From: Alkalicoccobacillus murimartini | GTDB taxonomy: Bacteria; Bacillota; Bacilli; Bacillales; Bacillaceae_D | Assembly: GCF_030813245.1 (NCBI RefSeq) | Contig: NZ_JAUSUA010000002.1 | Span: 310,001-374,000, forward strand | Length of the DNA stretch: 64,000 bases | Direction of reading: 5' to 3' | Part shown: positions 16,442-24,665 of the stretch, one piece after another | Layout: each line of letters opens with the position of its first letter | Position numbering within the stretch: the first letter of the stretch is position 1 | Position numbers and translations under genes: made by a program | Notes under the pieces: model-generated | Told to the model about the DNA's origin: nothing | The model's database searches: none | Seen by the model: the letters and a program-made list of their open reading frames with translations, nothing else

Positions 16442-17215
16442 ATGGAGAAACCATTAGCGATTGTGACAGGTGTAAGTAGATCTCAAGGAATTGGTGCCGC
16501 TATTTGTCGTGAGCTAGCTGCTAGTGGAGTGGACGTACTTTTTACGTACTGGTCTCCATATGAACAGCTATCAGGTTTGGCTGAGGTAGAGGATTCAACC
16601 CTCCCGCTCAAACAGGAGCTCCAAAATCAGGGTATACTTTGTGAGAGAATAGAATTAGATCTATCTGTGCCATCCTCCAGTCATAGGCTGTTTGATTTAG
16701 CTAGTAAACGGTTTAACCGACATGCCAATGTGCTTGTGAATAATGCGGCAGTATCTATGAACGACAACATCCAATCCATTACAGCGGAGCGGCTTGATTT
16801 ACATTACAAGATAAATATTCGAGCCACAACACTGTTGACTGCTGAATTCGTTAAACGCTTCACAGGAGTGAATGGACGAATTATCAATATCACAACCGGT
16901 TGGTCTCGTGGGCAAATGCCCGAGGAACTCTCATATGTACTAACCAAATCATCAATAGACACGTTAACGTACACCCTTGCATCTTCACTAGCAAAAAAAC
17001 AAATTACGATTAATTCAGTAAATCCTGGTCCCACCGATTCTGGCTGGATGAATCAACAAGTAAAAGACACGTTATTACCTCGTTTTCCAGCTGGACGAAT
17101 TGGCCAACCACGGGATGCTGCTAAACTTATCACATTCCTTGCAAGCCCAGATGCAGAATGGATAACAGGACAAATTATTCATTCAGAAGGTGGATTTCTT
17201 AATGCAGATGAATAG
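16442..17215 (+). CDS. Short-chain dehydrogenase/reductase
   Basis: A 257-residue classical SDR, NAD(P)-dependent and cytoplasmic. The cofactor motif is TGVSRSQGIG (near residue 10), spaced two residues wider than the usual TGxxxGxG. NNAA follows around residue 100, the catalytic Ser lies in INITTGWS, and the Tyr-Lys pair in SYVLTKS. VNPGPTDSGWM is the usual loop after the active site. The ATG at 16442 follows a CGAGGGA site; the frame extends upstream without one. The next gene starts 15 bases later and is probably cotranscribed. The substrate is unknown; it resembles 3-oxoacyl-ACP reductase-like members. Confidence 0.85.
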   Translation: MEKPLAIVTGVSRSQGIGAAICRELAASGVDVLFTYWSPYEQLSGLAEVEDSTLPLKQELQNQGILCERIELDLSVPSSSHRLFDLASKRFNRHANVLVNNAAVSMNDNIQSITAERLDLHYKINIRATTLLTAEFVKRFTGVNGRIINITTGWSRGQMPEELSYVLTKSSIDTLTYTLASSLAKKQITINSVNPGPTDSGWMNQQVKDTLLPRFPAGRIGQPRDAAKLITFLASPDAEWITGQIIHSEGGFLNADE

Positions 17216-17230
17216 AAAGGACATCATAAT

Positions 17231-17506
17231 ATGAACAAAATCATCGGTACGAGCAGCACAGGTAAAAAAGCAGAGCTTATTCAAGAAGAAAGTAGAGACG
17301 ATCTTCTTTTACTGAACGGTGCCCTATTCTGGCCCCAGAACTTCACTTGGGAAAAGGTTAACACACAGATGGTAGACGACATGGACCTAGAGTGCGCACA
17401 AGATAAAGATAAAAAAGACGCAGAAGAATTAATTCTGCGCAAAGTTTGGCGACTAGAGGATGGTTCACTTTTATTTGCTGAGGTGGCGGATCGTGGTGGG
17501 TATTAA
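17231..17506 (+). CDS. Unknown 91-residue protein downstream of the SDR gene
   Basis: A small acidic soluble protein with a Gly/Ser/Lys N-terminus, a hydrophobic-aromatic middle (LLLLNGALFWPQNFTWEKV) and an acidic C-terminal half ending in ADRGGY. AAAGGA lies before the ATG and the gene starts 15 bases after the SDR stop, so it is probably translated from the same mRNA. I do not recognise the family and no functional motif is visible. Confidence 0.65.
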   Translation: MNKIIGTSSTGKKAELIQEESRDDLLLLNGALFWPQNFTWEKVNTQMVDDMDLECAQDKDKKDAEELILRKVWRLEDGSLLFAEVADRGGY

Positions 17507-17525
17507 ATAAATTAACCGTTCCCTT

Positions 17526-17645
17526 TTAACCTACAATTACACCTTTATCGCTTTGGTGGAAATTTTCTGTATTATCGATTTGTCCAGCAATCGAAAAACT
17601 AGCTAGGCCAATAAAAAGGATAAACATCAATGTAGTTTTTTTCAT
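17526..17645 (-). CDS. phr: Phr-type pro-peptide of the Rap cassette (39 residues)
   Basis: This short gene starts four bases inside the rap stop (ATGA overlap), with GGAGG seven bases upstream. It encodes 39 residues: a basic N-terminus MKKTT, a hydrophobic core (LMFILFIGLASF), a probable signal peptidase site after SIA, and a hydrophilic tail ending HQSDKGVIVG. This is the layout of Phr precursors, which are exported, trimmed to a penta- or hexapeptide and reimported by Opp to inhibit the partner Rap. The likely signal is DKGVI, which resembles PhrF (QRGMI) and PhrC (ERGMT): basic residue at position 2, Gly at 3. The last two residues would have to be removed, so DKGVIVG or a shorter form remains possible. 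Confidence 0.85.
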   Translation of the reverse strand: MKKTTLMFILFIGLASFSIAGQIDNTENFHQSDKGVIVG

Positions 17646-18736
17646 AATAAATCCTCCAATAATTTTAGGTTATTAGGTGCTTGACGAGCTAATCTCAAAT
17701 ATTTTAAAGCTTCTTCAAATTGATTATTATCCTCTAAAAAATCTGCTACTTCTTCAGACATCTCAGAAAATTCGAAATATAATTCATTCTGTTTCAAAAT
17801 TTCTAACCCATCATCAATCATATCCTGATTATAGCTTTCATATAAACCTCTTGTAATCACTGATTTAGCAATTTGTTCAATTAAATCATATTCCAATGAC
17901 TTTTCTTCGGCTTCATCGAGTGTCTTTTTTGCTTCTTTATTTTCTCCTAATCTGTATAAGGTATTAGCTAGATTATATTTATTTTGTATTTCAGTTAATG
18001 TGTTTTTTGATGCGTCTATATCTAAACTACGGATTAAGAATTTTTTTGCATCTAAGAACTTCTTTTGTCTAATTCTGTTTAATGCGAGTCCTCTATATAT
18101 GATACTTTGAGATAAGGGATAAGCCTCTGAAATTCCTAGAATCTCCTCATATATTAATTCTGCTTTATCATAATGGTTTAATTCAGTAGCGATATAAGCT
18201 TGGATAAGCTTACAGTTCATAGCTCTCTCTTCGTGTTTATCACTTAGATTCAAAATCTCTAAAGATTTTTTTGTATATTTAATAGCACTTGTATAGTCAT
18301 CTAACCTATAATAACAAAAGCCTAATCTTTGATAGAATTCTCCTCTTTCATATATATCATTAACATTATCAAGGTATTTTTGAGCAATTTGAAACGTTCT
18401 AATGGCTGATTTGAATCTATGCTTATACATTTCGTACTGAGCAGTCATAAAATAGTATAAGTATTTTAGTCGATTATCTGAAGCATCTGCTTTTATCTTC
18501 ATTTTCTCTAGCTCTTCAGGCGTTATTTCCATCTTAAGTTCCAAAAGCATAAATTGATGTCTAAGCTGAACTAATTTATAGTGAGTGTCGACTTTATCAT
18601 GCTTTCTCATGTTTGAAATGAGTTCTTCTACAGTTTTTTTTGATTCCTCAGCTTGATCTACATCCCTCGCAACAATACAACTGTACCATTCAACTAACTT
18701 TGCTCCAACTATCTCAGGAGGATTTAACGTTTGCAT
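17642..18736 (-). CDS. rap: Rap-family response regulator aspartate phosphatase or anti-activator
   Basis: A 364-residue all-helical protein with the Rap layout: an N-terminal three-helix bundle (about residues 1-70, beginning LNPPEIVGAKLVEWYSCIVARD) and a C-terminal array of about six or seven TPR repeats up to residue 360. Rap proteins dephosphorylate Spo0F or bind ComA-type regulators, and are inhibited by their Phr peptide. GGAAGGTGA precedes the ATG. The downstream phr gene overlaps by four bases. The target response regulator cannot be assigned. I see no clear ComA box (TTGCGG-type palindrome) upstream, so regulation may differ from classic rapA or rapC. Confidence 0.88.
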   Translation of the reverse strand: MQTLNPPEIVGAKLVEWYSCIVARDVDQAEESKKTVEELISNMRKHDKVDTHYKLVQLRHQFMLLELKMEITPEELEKMKIKADASDNRLKYLYYFMTAQYEMYKHRFKSAIRTFQIAQKYLDNVNDIYERGEFYQRLGFCYYRLDDYTSAIKYTKKSLEILNLSDKHEERAMNCKLIQAYIATELNHYDKAELIYEEILGISEAYPLSQSIIYRGLALNRIRQKKFLDAKKFLIRSLDIDASKNTLTEIQNKYNLANTLYRLGENKEAKKTLDEAEEKSLEYDLIEQIAKSVITRGLYESYNQDMIDDGLEILKQNELYFEFSEMSEEVADFLEDNNQFEEALKYLRLARQAPNNLKLLEDLL

Positions 18737-18894
18737 ATAGTCACCTTCCTTCCATCTTCTCCGACATTATAGCGAGTTAAGGTTGACAATAATATACTTT
18801 GCAGACGTTTCCCAATCTATGAGAAGGAAAAATTTATCATTTTCATGTGAATAGGATTCACTAATGAAATGACTCTGTTTTTCGTAATTATTGT

Positions 18895-19554
18895 CTATTT
18901 ACTGATCCTTTCAATGGCTAATGGGACTTCTGATAAATGTAAGCAATTCGTATCAATATCAGGGTGTACTTGAGGTGGACCCATAAATATCGTCCGCATC
19001 CCTATGCTTTTGGCAGGTACGATATCCTTAGTTAGACTGTCTCCGACAAAAATTGACTGTTTCGGTGTGGCATGTAATTTTCCCAACCCGTATTTAAATA
19101 TAGAAAGATCCGGCTTTTTCTTACCGAAACCTCCTGATGTCACGATATTATCCAGGTAAGGGAGAATTCCTAATTCTTTTATTTTCTCTCGTTGGAAGAA
19201 GTCTCGTCCATTTGTAATCAATCCAATTTTATAGTTTTGACTTTTTATGATTTTGAGCATTTCATGTAGGTGAGGAAATCCAACACTCGCAGCGGGAAAG
19301 TGTGCATCTAAGTCTTGGAGCATTTCATTTTGCAAGGAAGCGTTGATTGAAAACCTAATAGTTAGTTCTCTGTACACATCATTTTTTGGCATGACAATGT
19401 GATGTAGCCTAACAAATTCATTAATAAATCTTTTTCTGTCTGAAATAAACTCATCTAATGCAAATGTTTTGTACTGTTGATTAGCAAAGTTGATTAGGGA
19501 CTGATGTTTGTCCAACAGTGTTTGGTCGAGGTCAAAAAAGATGGTATCTCGCAT
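18895..19554 (-). CDS. HAD-family hydrolase
   Basis: A 219-residue HAD phosphatase. Motif I is FFDLDQTLLD, with the nucleophile Asp10 or so; motif II is LITNG; the motif III Lys lies in GKKKPD; motif IV is VGDSLTKDI. A helical cap domain of about 75 residues sits between motifs I and II. ATG at 19554 is chosen because AGGGAGG has proper spacing to it, whereas the GTG at 19560 nearly touches that site. Relatives of this layout dephosphorylate sugar phosphates, nucleotides or phosphoglycolate; the substrate is not evident. It is transcribed alone. Confidence 0.85.
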   Translation of the reverse strand: MRDTIFFDLDQTLLDKHQSLINFANQQYKTFALDEFISDRKRFINEFVRLHHIVMPKNDVYRELTIRFSINASLQNEMLQDLDAHFPAASVGFPHLHEMLKIIKSQNYKIGLITNGRDFFQREKIKELGILPYLDNIVTSGGFGKKKPDLSIFKYGLGKLHATPKQSIFVGDSLTKDIVPAKSIGMRTIFMGPPQVHPDIDTNCLHLSEVPLAIERISK

Positions 19555-19581
19555 GTTCACGCCTCCCTACTTTTAATTAAG

Positions 19582-19620
19582 AAAACGGAATAGACAACCG
19601 TACACGTCTATTCCGTTTTT
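19582..19620. terminator. Terminator between the HAD and metallo-beta-lactamase genes
   Basis: A 14-bp perfect stem (19582-19595 with 19606-19619, core ACGGAATAGAC) has six T residues on the plus side and four on the minus side. It can end the leftward hydrolase gene about 160 bases upstream. Nothing else was seen in the 228-base gap. Confidence 0.75.
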
Positions 19621-19782
19621 TGTATGATCGTATGTAGTTGGTTATGCTTGGTCTTGCTAAAACTTGCTCTTGCTCCATCTCTATCCTTCTTGTTCCAGTA
19701 ATCATTCTTCTTATTAATTCTAACAAAATCTAATAATACTATTTTATCCTTCCAGCTCTTTCCATAGCTCTCACATCAATCA

Positions 19783-20658
19783 TTAACGTTCTGTTTCTAC
19801 TTCAAAACTTGTTCCATCGGTACGGATGGTGACTGTGCCGTCTTCTATCGTTCCAAATACTTCTGCTCCTACAGCTTCTACTCGGGAGAGTGCGTCAGCT
19901 CCAGGATGTCCGTAACTATTATTCTCACTTGCTGAATAGATGGCGACCTTTGGTTGAACAGCTTCCATAAAAAAGTCGTGGCTTGAGGTATTAGATCCGT
20001 GATGACCCATTTGATAGATATCTGCTGATAATGGCAGTCCTGTGTTTACCATGGCTTGTTCTGATGGTCTTTCTGCGTCTCCTGTAAATAAGAAGCTTGT
20101 GTCTCCGTAGTGCATTATGAAGCTAATTGAATCATTATTTAAATCACCTGTCAGTTCCTCGTTTGGGTTAAGAATATCAAATTGAAGCGTGCCTACTTGA
20201 TAGCTTTCTCCGGCAATAGGTTCGGTTACGTCTGCATCAGACGCGAGCAAGGCATCTAGTAGACGTTCAAATACTTGGGAAGTCGTTTCGTTACCATCTA
20301 TCCACACTTCATCTGGTTGGTACTGCTCTATGATTTCATCTCCATTACCAATATGATCTGCATGAGGATGAGTGAAGATTAACAAATCTAGTGAATCAAC
20401 CTCAAGCTCTTCTAAATGATCAAATATAACTTGTTGGTCATGTCGTCCTGTATCAATGAGTACGGTCGCCTCTTCTGTTTGGACCAGTGTACTATCGCCT
20501 TGCCCAACGTCTAGATAGGAGACAACGGCTTCTCCCTCGACTTGTTTTTGTGCACCGTTAGCTGCTTCTACGTGTAACATTTCCTCTAATTCACTGCAGC
20601 CGCTCATGATGATGAGAATACTCGTCATGAACAGCAAACGTCCTACAATCTGTTTCAT
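19783..20658 (-). CDS. Lipoprotein metallo-beta-lactamase-fold hydrolase, ComEC C-terminal type
   Basis: A 291-residue exported lipoprotein with lipobox IMSGC near residue 20. The mature part has the ComEC/Rec2-type metallo-beta-lactamase fold: SYLDVGQGDSTLV, LIDTGR, the metal site FTHPHADHIGNGDEI, FLFTGDAER, then MGHHGSNTSS and the C-terminal SYGHPGADAL. ATG at 20658 follows GGAGGG. Such stand-alone proteins are extracellular, membrane-tethered hydrolases, perhaps phosphodiesterases or nucleases acting on extracellular DNA or nucleotides; the ComEC domain is thought to degrade the non-transforming strand. The exact substrate here is not known. It is transcribed as a single gene. Confidence 0.85.
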   Translation of the reverse strand: MKQIVGRLLFMTSILIIMSGCSELEEMLHVEAANGAQKQVEGEAVVSYLDVGQGDSTLVQTEEATVLIDTGRHDQQVIFDHLEELEVDSLDLLIFTHPHADHIGNGDEIIEQYQPDEVWIDGNETTSQVFERLLDALLASDADVTEPIAGESYQVGTLQFDILNPNEELTGDLNNDSISFIMHYGDTSFLFTGDAERPSEQAMVNTGLPLSADIYQMGHHGSNTSSHDFFMEAVQPKVAIYSASENNSYGHPGADALSRVEAVGAEVFGTIEDGTVTIRTDGTSFEVETER

Positions 20659-20828
20659 TATGTACCCTCCAGTTGATCTATGTTGTATAGAATTAAGCAT
20701 ACCAGAGCACAGCTCTGAAAGAAGAAGAAATCTTAAATTAAGGTCTTTTCCCAATGGTTGATCCTTACATACGTAATTTCATAATAAGAAATTTTAGTTT
20801 GTCCTTGCTTTTTATTTAGTATAGGGGG

Positions 20829-20855
20829 TAAACTACTTGCATAGATATTAGTTTA
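20829..20855. promoter_or_regulatory. Candidate MarR operator
   Basis: TAAACTA (20829-20835) and TAGTTTA (20849-20855) form an inverted repeat 16-42 bases before the MarR start codon. AGGGGGT plus a G/A and AACTA also occurs twice as a direct repeat here. The position suits autorepression of the MarR-MMPL operon. Confidence 0.45.
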
Positions 20856-20870
20856 GGGGGTGAACTAGTT

Positions 20871-21347
20871 TTGAAAAAACACTTTTTAGATGCTATTTCT
20901 TTGTTCTGTGACGTTATGTTTTACGGTCAGCAGACTTTCTTTAAAGAGATGACATCTGAGAAATTGAAGGTTCTTTCATTTGAACAAATTGATTTACTTA
21001 ATCTTTTATCTTCTCAGGGTCCACTTAGTTCAACTCAGATTGCCTCTTTTCAGGGGCTCCATAAGAGTGCTATCTCATCTCGGTTAAAGAAGTTGGAGCA
21101 GATTGGTTTAATTATCTTTCGTAAATCACCGGATGATTCCCGTGTAAAATATGCTGAATTAACGGAAGAAGGTATGGAAGAAATCAACAAGTGTCAAGAA
21201 ATGATGCTTGAGTACTTCGGTAAGTTGTTCGGTGATTTTAAGGAAGAGGATTTAACTTACTTTATAACTATGCTAGGCAAGGTTCGAGAACGATTACTGA
21301 CACAAACCCCATTACAAAATGACGATCGAAGCGAGGAAAACAAATGA
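20871..21347 (+). CDS. MarR-family regulator (YdgG-like)
   Basis: A 158-residue winged-helix regulator. The DNA-binding part lies at about residues 40-100, including SSTQIASFQGLHKSAISSRLKKLEQIGLI and the wing RKSPDDSRVKYAELTEEG with the conserved D-x-R. Translation starts at TTG with GGGGGTGA eight bases upstream. The stop overlaps the start of a large MMPL-type membrane gene by four bases, as in the B. subtilis ydgG-ydgH pair. It probably represses this operon through the inverted repeat upstream and is relieved by a small hydrophobic molecule; the ligand is not evident. Confidence 0.85.
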   Translation: MKKHFLDAISLFCDVMFYGQQTFFKEMTSEKLKVLSFEQIDLLNLLSSQGPLSSTQIASFQGLHKSAISSRLKKLEQIGLIIFRKSPDDSRVKYAELTEEGMEEINKCQEMMLEYFGKLFGDFKEEDLTYFITMLGKVRERLLTQTPLQNDDRSEENK

Positions 21348-23974
21348 AGACCATTCTACGGTTTAAATGGGGCGTTGCCTCTGCATTAATCTTATTAGCT
21401 GTATTGTTATTTGTTACAGCACCACCTTTAGCTGATTTAGTTGAAGAGAAAGGCTCTGTCCAACTTGCGGATACCTTTAGTTCAAGTAAGGCTGCATCGA
21501 TTCTAGAGGATGCTGGTGAGAACGAACAAACCATTAGTGTTGTTGTAGAATTTGCTGACACATTAAGTGAAAATGAAGCTGCTGTTCAGTCTTTAATTGA
21601 AGAAATTGAGGCTGGCACATATCAGGCAGATATTGAAGTACTTTCTTTATTTGAATCAGATGAAATTCGCGAACAGGTTGTCTCTGACGATGAAAGTGTT
21701 GCATTAATCCCTATCACAGTGGACGGAACAGATGAGGATGCTGTGGCGATTGGTGAAGAATTGAAAGATCTCTCCATCGAAAATGCAGATGTCTATATTA
21801 CAGGTGAAGCATTGCTTAACCATGATGTAGATGTCACTTCACAAGAGGGCCTAGCAAAAACAGAAATTATTACTGTGATCTTAATTTTTGTCTTACTACT
21901 CGTTGTATTTAGAGCCATTGTGACACCACTCGTTCCGCTGCTTTCAGTTGGACTGACGTATCTCATCAGCCAATCGATTGTTTCCTTTTTAGCTGATTGG
22001 TTTGATTTTCCTATTTCAAATTATACGCAAATCTTTTTAGTAGCTGTATTATTTGGGATTGGAACGGATTATTGTATTCTTCTACTTAGTCGTTATAAAG
22101 AAGAATTAGCCGCTGGCCATGATACACAGACAGCGATTTTAAACACCTACCGCACTGCAGGAAAAACACTTTTTTATAGTGGTTTAGCTGTATTTATTGG
22201 ATTCGCCGCGATTGGGTTTGCAGATTTTAAAATCTATCAATCTGCAGTAGGTGTAGCCGTCGGTATTGCTGTTTTGCTACTTGTTTTATATACGTTCGTC
22301 CCATTTTTAATGGCGGTCTTGAAGCAAAAGCTTTTCTGGCCATCTAAAAAGGTCGGATCCCATGCTGACAACAAGCTTTGGGGCTTTCTCGGAAAAGTAT
22401 CTATCTTTAGACCTGTTGTCTCTTTAATTATCGTAGCTATCATTACGGTACCGTTTCTATTTATCTATAATAATGATATTTCATTTAATAATGTTGATGA
22501 AATTAGTACAGACGCCGACTCAGTAAAAGGGCTACGGGTCATTGAAACAGGATTCGGCATTGGAAACGCACTTCCATTACAAGTTGTCATGGATAGTGAT
22601 GAGGACGTTGTTACTCCAGAAATCCTTGCACATATCGAAGCATTATCGCGCTACATTGCCGGTATGGATCAAGTCGATAAAGTGATTGGAATTACTCGTC
22701 CAGCTGGAGAAGAACTTGACGATCTCTATGTCGATAATCAATTATCACAGCTTGGTGAAGGTTTGGATGAAGCGGTTGATGGAACCATTGAATTAGAAGA
22801 TGGCCTAACCCAAATCTCTGATCAACTCCGTCAAATTAGTGATCAAGTATCGGGAAGTACATCTGGTGATTCTACAGGTTCTCTTGGAGAAGTAGCCGAT
22901 GGCATCGATCAAATCAATGAACAATTAGGTGGAGTGTCTCAACAGCTTCAACAGACTCAGGATGTTCAAACAGCCGCTCAGCAGCTAGCCGGCATTCAAC
23001 AGGGACTTACAGAAATTAGTGCTGGTCTATCAGAAGGCGCCGCTGAACTTGAAGGTGCTGAAGCACAGGTTGGGGAATTATCTGGTGGCCTTGGGCAGTT
23101 AGCTGATGGTGTAGATGAAGTCACAGCTGGCATTGGAGAGCTTCGAGATGGCATAACAGATGCGGCTGACTTCGCGAATGAAATAGCTGCTGCTGACTAC
23201 GTGCGTGGCACAGGAGTCTATATCCCAGATGATCTACTAGATAACGATGACTTTCAAGATGTAATCGATCTGTACACCTTCACGGATCAGACTGGATTAT
23301 CTCTAGATGTGAACTTAGTGGCTGATCCTTATTCTATAGAAGGCATTGATGCCACACGTGAAATCAAAACAGCTGTCACTCAGTTTGTTCAAGGAACACC
23401 TCTGCAAGATATGACGATTGAGTTTGCTGGAGTATCCAGTTTAAACAGTGATTTAGAAGAGATTTCTTCAGCTGATTTCACACGAACCGTCATGATTATA
23501 TTAGCAGGACTCTTCATTACTTTAATGATTCTACTTCGGTCATGGACTCAACCAATTGTTATTATTGGTGGTCTGCTTCTTTCCTATTACACATCGTTAG
23601 GAATTGCTGAATTAGTCTTTGTTCATATCATGGGTTACCCTGGCTTAAGCTGGGCTGTTCCATTCTTTGGATTTGTGATGCTCATTGCACTTGGTGTCGA
23701 TTATTCCATATTCCTTTTTGACCGATACCAGGAAGAAAAGAAATTGGGCGTACGTGAGGGCTTAATGAAATCCATGGTAAAAATGGGCTCTGTTATTATC
23801 ACAGCCGCCATTATCCTTTCTGGAACATTTGGAGCCATGATGCCATCCGGTGTCTTATCGCTAATGCAAATTGGTACAGTTGTAGTTAGTGGTCTCATGC
23901 TATTTGGCCTTGTTATTCTTCCATTGTTTATCCCTGCTGTAATCAGTTTAGGGGAAGCAAAAGACAAAGATTAA
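21344..23974 (+). CDS. MMPL/RND-superfamily membrane transporter (YdgH-like)
   Basis: An 876-residue membrane protein with two homologous halves. Each has one leading transmembrane helix, a large extracellular domain and about five clustered helices carrying the MMPL pattern with the family's GIGTDYCILLLSRYKEE in half one and ALGVDYSIFLFDRYQEE in half two, including the conserved Asp-Tyr proton-relay pair. The second extracellular loop contains a long Gln/Gly-rich helical repeat around residues 460-610 (ISDQLRQISDQV, GVSQQLQQTQ), probably a coiled coil. The start overlaps marR by four bases (ATGA). It likely exports lipids or hydrophobic toxic compounds; the substrate is unassigned. Confidence 0.88.
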   Translation: MKTILRFKWGVASALILLAVLLFVTAPPLADLVEEKGSVQLADTFSSSKAASILEDAGENEQTISVVVEFADTLSENEAAVQSLIEEIEAGTYQADIEVLSLFESDEIREQVVSDDESVALIPITVDGTDEDAVAIGEELKDLSIENADVYITGEALLNHDVDVTSQEGLAKTEIITVILIFVLLLVVFRAIVTPLVPLLSVGLTYLISQSIVSFLADWFDFPISNYTQIFLVAVLFGIGTDYCILLLSRYKEELAAGHDTQTAILNTYRTAGKTLFYSGLAVFIGFAAIGFADFKIYQSAVGVAVGIAVLLLVLYTFVPFLMAVLKQKLFWPSKKVGSHADNKLWGFLGKVSIFRPVVSLIIVAIITVPFLFIYNNDISFNNVDEISTDADSVKGLRVIETGFGIGNALPLQVVMDSDEDVVTPEILAHIEALSRYIAGMDQVDKVIGITRPAGEELDDLYVDNQLSQLGEGLDEAVDGTIELEDGLTQISDQLRQISDQVSGSTSGDSTGSLGEVADGIDQINEQLGGVSQQLQQTQDVQTAAQQLAGIQQGLTEISAGLSEGAAELEGAEAQVGELSGGLGQLADGVDEVTAGIGELRDGITDAADFANEIAAADYVRGTGVYIPDDLLDNDDFQDVIDLYTFTDQTGLSLDVNLVADPYSIEGIDATREIKTAVTQFVQGTPLQDMTIEFAGVSSLNSDLEEISSADFTRTVMIILAGLFITLMILLRSWTQPIVIIGGLLLSYYTSLGIAELVFVHIMGYPGLSWAVPFFGFVMLIALGVDYSIFLFDRYQEEKKLGVREGLMKSMVKMGSVIITAAIILSGTFGAMMPSGVLSLMQIGTVVVSGLMLFGLVILPLFIPAVISLGEAKDKD

Positions 23975-23987
23975 AACTGCTAAGCAG

Positions 23988-24022
23988 AAAGAGGAGTGAC
24001 CCGTTGTGGCACTCCTCTTTTT
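23988..24022 (+). terminator. Terminator of the MarR-MMPL operon
   Basis: The 11-bp perfect stem AAAGAGGAGTG (23988-23998) with CACTCCTCTTT (24010-24020) is followed by T residues, 14 bases after the stop. Confidence 0.85.
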
Positions 24023-24063
24023 AACATTTAAAATAAGTTGATTCCTACAAACCACATATAAAT

Positions 24064-24116
24064 AACCCCGTAAAGCAGATGTTACCCAAAGGGTTCAACA
24101 TCTGCTTTACGGGGTT
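24064..24116. terminator. Long hairpin, probable bidirectional terminator
   Basis: A perfect 20-bp stem (24064-24083 with 24097-24116) continues into an inner ACCC/GGGT stem closed by three A residues. It lies between convergent genes and about 65 bases beyond the end of the Ser/Arg-rich gene. The T-runs are short (GGGGTTTTG on plus, GGGGTTATTT on minus), so termination is likely but not certain. Confidence 0.6.
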
Positions 24117-24179
24117 TTGTGTGAATTATTTCTTTCTCTTGAACTATAAAGATTAATAATAGCAAAAGACATTATTGTA

Positions 24180-24509
24180 TTAATTTTGTGATTGAATATA
24201 AAAGTAAGCGACAACCACAAGCGCTGCTATAATAGCTAGGACTATGACTGTGCATCCGCAGCCTAGGCCTCCGCCTCGTCGGTTACCTCCGTAGTAAGTA
24301 TCTCGGTTCCCTCTATAACCGCGGTTCCCACCAAAAAAACCACCGCCCGAACTCTTTTTGCTACCTCCAGAACTAATCCGCTGGCTTGTGCTTGAAGTCG
24401 GACGTTTGGAAGAAGGACGTCTACTTGCGCTTGAACTGCTAGATGAACGTCTGCTTGAACTACTACTGGATCCTCTACTTGGTCGATTTCCTGATGATCT
24501 TCTAGACAT
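24180..24509 (-). CDS. Ser/Arg-rich low-complexity protein with a C-terminal membrane anchor
   Basis: A 109-residue basic protein. Residues 1-50 are almost only Ser, Arg, Pro and Lys, with repeated RRSS and SRRPSS blocks. Residues 50-80 are Gly/Asn/Arg/Tyr-rich (GGNRGYRGNRDTYYGGNRR). A GCGC pair of Cys residues precedes one hydrophobic helix of about 21 residues, and the C-terminus is YFYIQSQN. ATG at 24509 follows GAGGTGAG. The layout suggests a tail-anchored protein with a disordered, nucleic-acid- or wall-polymer-binding cytoplasmic or surface tail. I do not recognise the family. The low complexity raises the chance of misannotation, but the ribosome binding site and flanking terminator support a real gene. 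Confidence 0.6.
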   Translation of the reverse strand: MSRRSSGNRPSRGSSSSSSRRSSSSSSASRRPSSKRPTSSTSQRISSGGSKKSSGGGFFGGNRGYRGNRDTYYGGNRRGGGLGCGCTVIVLAIIAALVVVAYFYIQSQN

Positions 24510-24626
24510 ACTTCTCACCTCAACTAATCATATTTTTACATTTTCCTCACTTTTCTCTTATAGACTATTTTTTACTGTTTGAAACCTCTTTATCTACTAT
24601 TCTGGTTTTTTCTACTTATTTCTACC

Positions 24627-24661
24627 AAAAAAAAGTCCGCAACTGGAGCCTGCGGACTTTT
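24627..24661 (-). terminator. Terminator of the arabinose operon
   Basis: The 11-bp stem AAAAGTCCGCA (24631-24641) with TGCGGACTTTT (24651-24661) is followed by eight T residues on the minus strand, four bases past the araR stop. Confidence 0.9.
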
Positions 24662-24665
24662 ATAC

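Noticed and set aside
18783-18788. TTGACA as a rightward -35 element upstream of rap
   Set aside because: There is no matching -10 at 16-18 bases and no rightward gene follows; the adjacent genes read leftwards.
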